9,024 nt of DNA from an uncultured Planctomycetaceae bacterium (GTDB lineage: Bacteria; Planctomycetota; Planctomycetia; Pirellulales; Pirellulaceae). The DNA is taken from contig CALELC010000664.1 in NCBI GenBank assembly GCA_937904535.1, positions 1 through 9,024 of the forward strand. The letters run 5' to 3'. A program made the translations under genes and the position numbers. The notes beneath the pieces were generated by a model. The model searched no databases, had not been told where the DNA came from, and was given only the letters and a program-made list of their open reading frames with translations. Positions 5,307 to 9,024 of this stretch are shown one piece after another. Position 1 is the first letter of the stretch, and each line of letters opens with the position of its first letter.

Positions 5307-6296
5307 ATGGCAGTTGGCAGTATCATTCGGTTTGCGTGGTTGGGCCTCGGGGGCGCGTTAGTCGTATCGGCAGCCGTGGCGTTTGCGGCCGAGCGGCGTG
5401 CGCCATCGCCCTCATTCGCTGGTGACCGGTTCAGCGGGCTCTTTTTTCGTTCGGCGGAAGAAGCGATCCGCGGTGAGCGTCCGAGCGTCGCCGTGGGAAA
5501 CGCAAGCAGAACAGCCTTAGCGCCAGCGGACGGAACACAAGCCGCAGCCAGCTCGCCTGCGACGGCCGCCGCACCGTCCATCGCAGCTCCCGGCGAGGCG
5601 ACCAGTGGCTTCACCGCATTGATTTCGCCAGCATCGCTTGAGGACGAGATCAAACGCATTCGGCTGGAGTTCGAAGCGGCGATCACCACTCCCGCGGCCT
5701 TCAAAAGCGGTGACTTCAAACAGGCACGTCTGCACCTGACCACACTGGCGGCCTTGTTTGCGGTGATTGTCGAGCACAATGGCGACGTGCGTTGGAAACG
5801 CGACGCGGCGGCCGCGCGCGACCTGTTGGCGCGATCGGCCGCGAATTGCAAATCCGGCTCGGCTCAGGTTTACAATGAAGTCCGTTTGCGGAAATCGGAT
5901 CTGGAAGACTTGGTAAACGGCAGTGGCCTCGCGGTGCGACAGGCCGAGAGCGAAAACGATTGGCTGACGATTGCCGATCGGGTGCCGCTGATGACCTACG
6001 CCGACCAGTTGCTCGAAGGCCCACTCAAACAGGGCTCGCGCAGCGCCGAGGCGGTAGCCGCCGAAGGTGACCAGTTGCGGCGATCGGCGGAGCTGCTAGC
6101 GGTGGTCGGTGAAATTTTGCGGCAGGACGGCATGACCGACGCCGACGACGAGGACTATCGCCTGCTCTGCCAAGAGTTGATCGATGCCAGCACCGCGGTC
6201 TCCTCAGCCTTAGACCAACAGGACGCTGCCGCCGTCGGCCGTGCCGTCGGAGCGGTCTCGCAGGCTTGTTCTCGCTGCCACGAAAGCTATCGTTAA
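5307..6296 (+). CDS. Exported cytochrome c'-like protein with a C-terminal haem motif
   Basis: A 329-residue protein with a signal peptide (hydrophobic 10-28, cleavage near AFAA-ER). A low-complexity Ala/Pro/Thr linker (60-105) follows, then two mostly helical parts: about 110-205 (FKSGDFKQARLHL, DVRWKRDAAAARDLLARSA) and about 215-329. The chain ends QACSRCHESYR, a C-x-x-C-H haem-attachment site (321-325) followed by a Y-R close, as in class II cytochromes c (cytochrome c' and c-556). These carry haem at the end of a four-helix bundle. The first helical part has a lone Cys181 and no haem motif. Met229 and Met276 are possible sixth ligands if it is low-spin. The start at ATG 5307 is preferred over GTG 5289 because it gives a clean signal peptide; neither has a good ribosome site. 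Likely periplasmic electron transfer or gas sensing; partner unknown. Confidence 0.8.
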   Translation: MAVGSIIRFAWLGLGGALVVSAAVAFAAERRAPSPSFAGDRFSGLFFRSAEEAIRGERPSVAVGNASRTALAPADGTQAAASSPATAAAPSIAAPGEATSGFTALISPASLEDEIKRIRLEFEAAITTPAAFKSGDFKQARLHLTTLAALFAVIVEHNGDVRWKRDAAAARDLLARSAANCKSGSAQVYNEVRLRKSDLEDLVNGSGLAVRQAESENDWLTIADRVPLMTYADQLLEGPLKQGSRSAEAVAAEGDQLRRSAELLAVVGEILRQDGMTDADDEDYRLLCQELIDASTAVSSALDQQDAAAVGRAVGAVSQACSRCHESYR

Positions 6297-6321
6297 GCGT
6301 GGTTCTATTGTCCGGAGTAAT

Positions 6322-7014
6322 ATGGGAATCCGATTTGCCTGTCCCCTTTGCGCGCGGCCGCTGAATATCAAGAGCGAACTGGCTGGACGGCGGGGCATCT
6401 GCCCTAAGTGCAAAGGCCGGATTCAGATTCCTCGCGAAGATGCTCCGCAAACGGCTCCGCTGCCGGCCGCAACCGTGGCCACTGAGCCAGTCATTGTTCA
6501 GGAGACCACTATGCCTGCCCGCGGGAAGGGCCGCTCGCATTCTCAGCCCAAACCTGCTCTCCAGTCGAAGCCGGCAGGACCGCCCACGCCGGCCGCCGAC
6601 AGCCGCCCTCTCTCGCCACTGGATGACGCCGAAGCGCTGTGGTACGTCCGGCCGCCAGCCGGCGGACAATATGGTCCGGCGAGCGGCGAGGTGATGCGCA
6701 GTTGGATCGAGGAGCATCGCATCACTCCCAGCACCCTGGTGTGGCGACAGGGCTGGAGCCAGTGGCGCAGCGCCCACGAAGCCCTGCCAGGCCTGATCCC
6801 TTTGCCGACTCCTGAACGAACGGAGGCCCAGCCGGCCGCTGCGCCGACGGCTTCAGAGGCCCCCGCGGTGACCGAACCGGTGATCCTCTTTGGCCAAGCC
6901 GGGATCGGCCAAGAACGCAGCGTCCGCTCCCAGCGGCGGCGGACAATGATCATCCTGCTAGCGAGCCTCAGCGTCCTGCTGCTCGGCGTGCTAGCGTATA
7001 TCGCCATGCGCTGA
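6322..7014 (+). CDS. Zinc-ribbon/GYF_2 tail-anchored membrane protein
   Basis: A 230-residue protein starting at ATG 6322, with GGAG at 6313-6316. Residues 1-35 form a small zinc ribbon (C7-x-x-C10, C27-x-x-C30, with the planctomycete-style GICPKCKGRIQIP). A Pro/Ala-rich linker follows. Then comes a GYF_2-type domain (about 107-157) with WYVRPPAGGQYGP, the helix VMRSWIEEHRI and the WRQGWSQWRSA end. A second linker leads to SQRRRT and one hydrophobic segment (209-228) that ends the protein, a tail anchor leaving the domains in the cytoplasm. Eukaryotic GYF domains bind Pro-rich peptides; bacterial GYF_2 ligands are mostly unknown. It lies 25 bp after the cytochrome gene, so co-transcription is likely, and precedes the FHA gene. 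Confidence 0.82.
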   Translation: MGIRFACPLCARPLNIKSELAGRRGICPKCKGRIQIPREDAPQTAPLPAATVATEPVIVQETTMPARGKGRSHSQPKPALQSKPAGPPTPAADSRPLSPLDDAEALWYVRPPAGGQYGPASGEVMRSWIEEHRITPSTLVWRQGWSQWRSAHEALPGLIPLPTPERTEAQPAAAPTASEAPAVTEPVILFGQAGIGQERSVRSQRRRTMIILLASLSVLLLGVLAYIAMR

Positions 7015-7168
7015 GCCGCTGTCTGGCAAACCTGTCTAGCGGCCAAGGTGCGGAAGCGGCTATGAGCGAAGTTGGGAAAAGCTGACGGACACCGCAGATT
7101 TAGCCAGCGATCAACCGTCACTGCAGCCGATACTCCCTTCAGATAGCTGCAGGCGACCGAGGGCAAGG
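7015..7168. other. Intergenic region before the FHA gene
   Basis: This 154-bp spacer contains two inverted repeats. GCCGCT (7015-7020) pairs with AGCGGC (7038-7043) directly after the stop codon without a T run. CTGCAGC (7121-7127) pairs with GCTGCAG (7146-7152) around an 18-nt gap, just ahead of the FHA start. Neither is a clear terminator, and I see no clear promoter, so the FHA gene could be read through from upstream or have its own start. Confidence 0.4.
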
Positions 7169-9024
7169 ATGAATGACTTAACCAGTGAGCTACGGGAGTC
7201 GGCGAATGTAGACGCTCACTCGGCGATGCCAGTGGGTTCGCCATTCGTCTCCAGCAGCGGACCACCCGCGTTTGATCCACCGCTGAGCGGCAGTGGGATC
7301 GAATTGCGCGTGATTCGCGATGGCGCTCCGGCTCGGCGACTGCGAATCAACGCGGCACGCTGCACGTTCGGCAGCGGTGAAGGCTGCACGGTGCGGCTGA
7401 GCGACAGCAGCCTACAGCCGCTCCATGCGGTGATTGTCCGCGAAGCCGATCGCGTGCGGATCCGCAGCTACTCCACCACCATCGAGGTCAACGGTCAGGC
7501 GACCAGCGAATCGTTGCTCGATCGTGGCGACGTGTTCCGCTTGGGCAGCTACGTCTTTGAAACCCTGAGCTTGCCGATCGCCCCAGCCGATCCGGCCCAA
7601 GACCAAGCCCAGCGGCTGCGGTTTATGACCGCCCCGGATCCAGAACTCGAAACCGCTCGTCAGCGTGAACAAGCTGCCCAGCAACGGGAGCACGCCGCTC
7701 AGCAGCAGCTCGCCGAAGCGCTGCAGCAAGCCGAACAGGCAGCCCAGCAACTGGAAGCAGCCAACGCCGTCGTGGCAGAACTGCAGCAACAAATCGATGC
7801 GCTGCAGCTGCAGATCGAAACGCTGGTCGAGAGCACTCAAACTCAACAGGCCGACGCCGACGCGCAGGCAGCCGAATTCCACCGCATGATCGCGGCCGCC
7901 GAGCAGGCCGAGAGCCGCAGCCAGGCAGCCCTCCGCGAAGCCCAGCAGCAGCGAGACCAGGCACACCAGCAAGTCGAACAGCTGCAGCAACAACTCGATG
8001 CGGCCTTGCTGGACGCTACCGCGGCAAAACAGCAATCCGTCCTAGCGGCGCAGGAACACGCCGCAGCGCGGCAGCAACTTGACACAGCTCACGAGCAGCT
8101 CAACCAACTGCAACAGCTGCTTGAGCAGACGCAACAACAGCACGACACGGCTCAACAGCAACTCCAACAGGCTCTGCAACAACGCCACGAAGCGCTCCAG
8201 CAGCAGGCCGAAATCCTCCAGCAACGCGACACGCTGCAGCAGCAGTACGCCAGTGCTTTGCAACAGCGAGAGACGCTCCAACAACAGCGTGACACGCTGC
8301 AACAGCAGTGCGACGAAGTTCTGCAACAGCGCAATTCGTTGCAGCAACAGCGCGACGAGGCGTTACAGCAGCGAGACACGCTCCAGCAACAGCGCGACGA
8401 AGCGCTGCGGCAGCGCGATCAGGCACTGGCCAAACGCAGCGATGCCATCGACAGCGAACAGGCCGCGCAGGCGAAGCTGCGGCAACTCAACCAGCAAATT
8501 CTCCAGCTCCAGCAGGCACAAGCCGCCGCCGAAAGCGAAAAGCTCAACGAACTTTCGCTCGAAGAGTACATGAGCCGGCTGCTGCAACAGTTGGAACGCT
8601 CGCCAGCAGCCGCGGAGCAACGCTCCATGGCTCAGCCAGCTCTGCCGCCGCGGGAAATGACCACCGCGGCAGCGCAGCATCCGCCGCTCAGCCCGCCTCC
8701 GCCGTTGCTCCCAGCTGCGACGCCTGCGTCCCTGGCGAATGCCGCTGAGCTCGGCGATGCGGCAGCGACCGCCTCCCACTACCCAGCCGAACGAGCGCAG
8801 CCGACACTCGTGCAACCAGCAGAGTTCGTGCAGCCGCCGGTGCGGCGCAGCACCACCGTGCCTCTCGCGCCGCCGGCCGCCCCGCGACCATCGCTGTGGA
8901 GCAGTGCCCTGCAGGTCGCCTTAGTATTAGCGTGCAGTCTGATTTTTCTGTACTGCGGACGGCGCAATCCTGATTTGCAAGTCGTCTGGTACACGGCTAG
9001 CGCGCTGGCGGGTGGGCTCCTGCT
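7169..9024 (+). CDS. FHA-domain, Gln-rich coiled-coil membrane protein (3' end outside window)
   Basis: An open frame of 618 codons runs off the right edge. The ATG at 7169 has GAGGG (7159-7163) in front; ATG 7226 is an alternative. An FHA-type beta domain occupies about 44-133 (TFGSGEGCTVRL, LQPLHAVIV, IEVNGQ, LLDRGDVFRLG). The consensus G-R is G-S69 and the S-R-x-H is Q83-P-L-H86, so the usual phosphothreonine contacts are absent. Residues 155-478 are a long Gln/Ala/Glu-rich coiled coil, with 13 uninterrupted heptads at 335-425. It closes with LSLEEYMSRLLQQLER (462-477). A Pro/Ala-rich linker (about 489-575) leads to a hydrophobic segment (580-596) and the start of a second (604 onward). 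Cytoplasmic FHA and rod with C-terminal membrane anchoring is the likely topology. Function unknown; a scaffold is plausible. Confidence 0.85.
   Translation, partial: MNDLTSELRESANVDAHSAMPVGSPFVSSSGPPAFDPPLSGSGIELRVIRDGAPARRLRINAARCTFGSGEGCTVRLSDSSLQPLHAVIVREADRVRIRSYSTTIEVNGQATSESLLDRGDVFRLGSYVFETLSLPIAPADPAQDQAQRLRFMTAPDPELETARQREQAAQQREHAAQQQLAEALQQAEQAAQQLEAANAVVAELQQQIDALQLQIETLVESTQTQQADADAQAAEFHRMIAAAEQAESRSQAALREAQQQRDQAHQQVEQLQQQLDAALLDATAAKQQSVLAAQEHAAARQQLDTAHEQLNQLQQLLEQTQQQHDTAQQQLQQALQQRHEALQQQAEILQQRDTLQQQYASALQQRETLQQQRDTLQQQCDEVLQQRNSLQQQRDEALQQRDTLQQQRDEALRQRDQALAKRSDAIDSEQAAQAKLRQLNQQILQLQQAQAAAESEKLNELSLEEYMSRLLQQLERSPAAAEQRSMAQPALPPREMTTAAAQHPPLSPPPPLLPAATPASLANAAELGDAAATASHYPAERAQPTLVQPAEFVQPPVRRSTTVPLAPPAAPRPSLWSSALQVALVLACSLIFLYCGRRNPDLQVVWYTASALAGGLL
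8171..8443 (+). repeat. 13 tandem heptad-encoding units (21-bp period) in the FHA gene
   Basis: Thirteen consecutive 7-codon units encode residues 335-425 without a skip. They alternate loosely between an (A/I/V)LQQRDT type and an LQQQRDE type, so a 42-bp higher period is also visible. CAG, CAA and CTG/CTC codons dominate. The copies differ at synonymous and some coding positions, so the array is old or kept for protein reasons rather than freshly amplified. Confidence 0.75.

Noticed and set aside
7412..8347. Leu-rich and Cys/Ala-rich - strand frames opposite the FHA gene
   Set aside because: They are the reverse reading of CAG/CTG-rich Gln-Leu heptad codons, giving Leu-Leu-Gln strings. Stops are avoided by composition and no start signals are present.
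8171..8443. The 21-bp tandem array as a CRISPR or mobile-element repeat
   Set aside because: The units are contiguous, in frame and encode heptads inside a coiled coil; there are no spacers.
8079..8748. + strand frames (Asn/Ser/Arg-rich and Ala/Thr/Arg-rich) within the FHA gene
   Set aside because: They are shifted readings of the same Gln-rich repeat, and the frame that is continuous from 7169 to the window end explains the sequence.
1..9024. Search by eye for tRNA, rRNA, transposase, integrase and defence genes
   Set aside because: No cloverleaf, rRNA-like segment, transposase or integrase motif, or recognisable defence domain was seen on either strand; short or degenerate cases could be missed without a covariance-model or profile search.

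Overview
The window looks like an ordinary chromosomal stretch from a planctomycete, most likely of the Pirellulales (Rhodopirellula/Roseimaritima-like). This rests on protein style rather than any marker gene. The evidence is a BON-domain exported protein with a Tyr/Pro-rich tail ending in a Trp-rich motif, a C-terminal-CxxCH cytochrome c'-like protein, a zinc-ribbon/GYF_2 tail-anchored protein, and an FHA/coiled-coil membrane protein. High GC, long spacers and weak Shine-Dalgarno sites also fit. I see no rRNA, tRNA, CRISPR, transposase or phage gene.

Layout. Positions 1-89 hold the last 28 codons of a + strand gene, probably ATP-dependent PEP carboxykinase. Convergent to it is a pterin-4a-carbinolamine dehydratase gene (492-139, - strand). 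Divergent from that, a TPR protein gene (622-1287) overlaps by one base a four-TM membrane protein gene (1287-1673). After a spacer with dyad symmetries comes an exported double-BON protein (1891-3063), followed by a strong hairpin and then a classic intrinsic terminator at 3204-3241. A gene-poor, GC-rich spacer of about 600 bp leads to a His/Cys-rich lipoprotein (3668-4258) and an SDR-fold protein (4312-5163). The SDR keeps only the lysine of the usual Asn-Ser-Tyr-Lys catalytic tetrad.

The last block begins with a sigma70-like promoter sitting against an 18-bp perfect palindrome (5204-5259). It holds an exported cytochrome c'-like protein (5307-6296), a zinc-ribbon/GYF_2 tail-anchored protein (6322-7014) and, from 7169 to beyond the window, an FHA protein. 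The FHA protein has a long Gln-rich coiled coil containing 13 consecutive heptads, then a Pro-rich linker and C-terminal membrane segment(s). The first two genes are 25 bp apart and probably co-transcribed; the third is 154 bp further on.

The signals most worth following are the catalytically stripped SDR, the FHA domain that lacks the canonical phosphothreonine-binding residues and is joined to the unusual Gln-core heptads, the promoter-plus-palindrome upstream of the cytochrome gene, the His/Cys cluster of the lipoprotein, and the possible pairing of a GYF protein with a Pro-rich neighbour. Nothing here is a clear defence, mobile or biosynthetic system. Several genes appear lineage-specific and uncharacterised.
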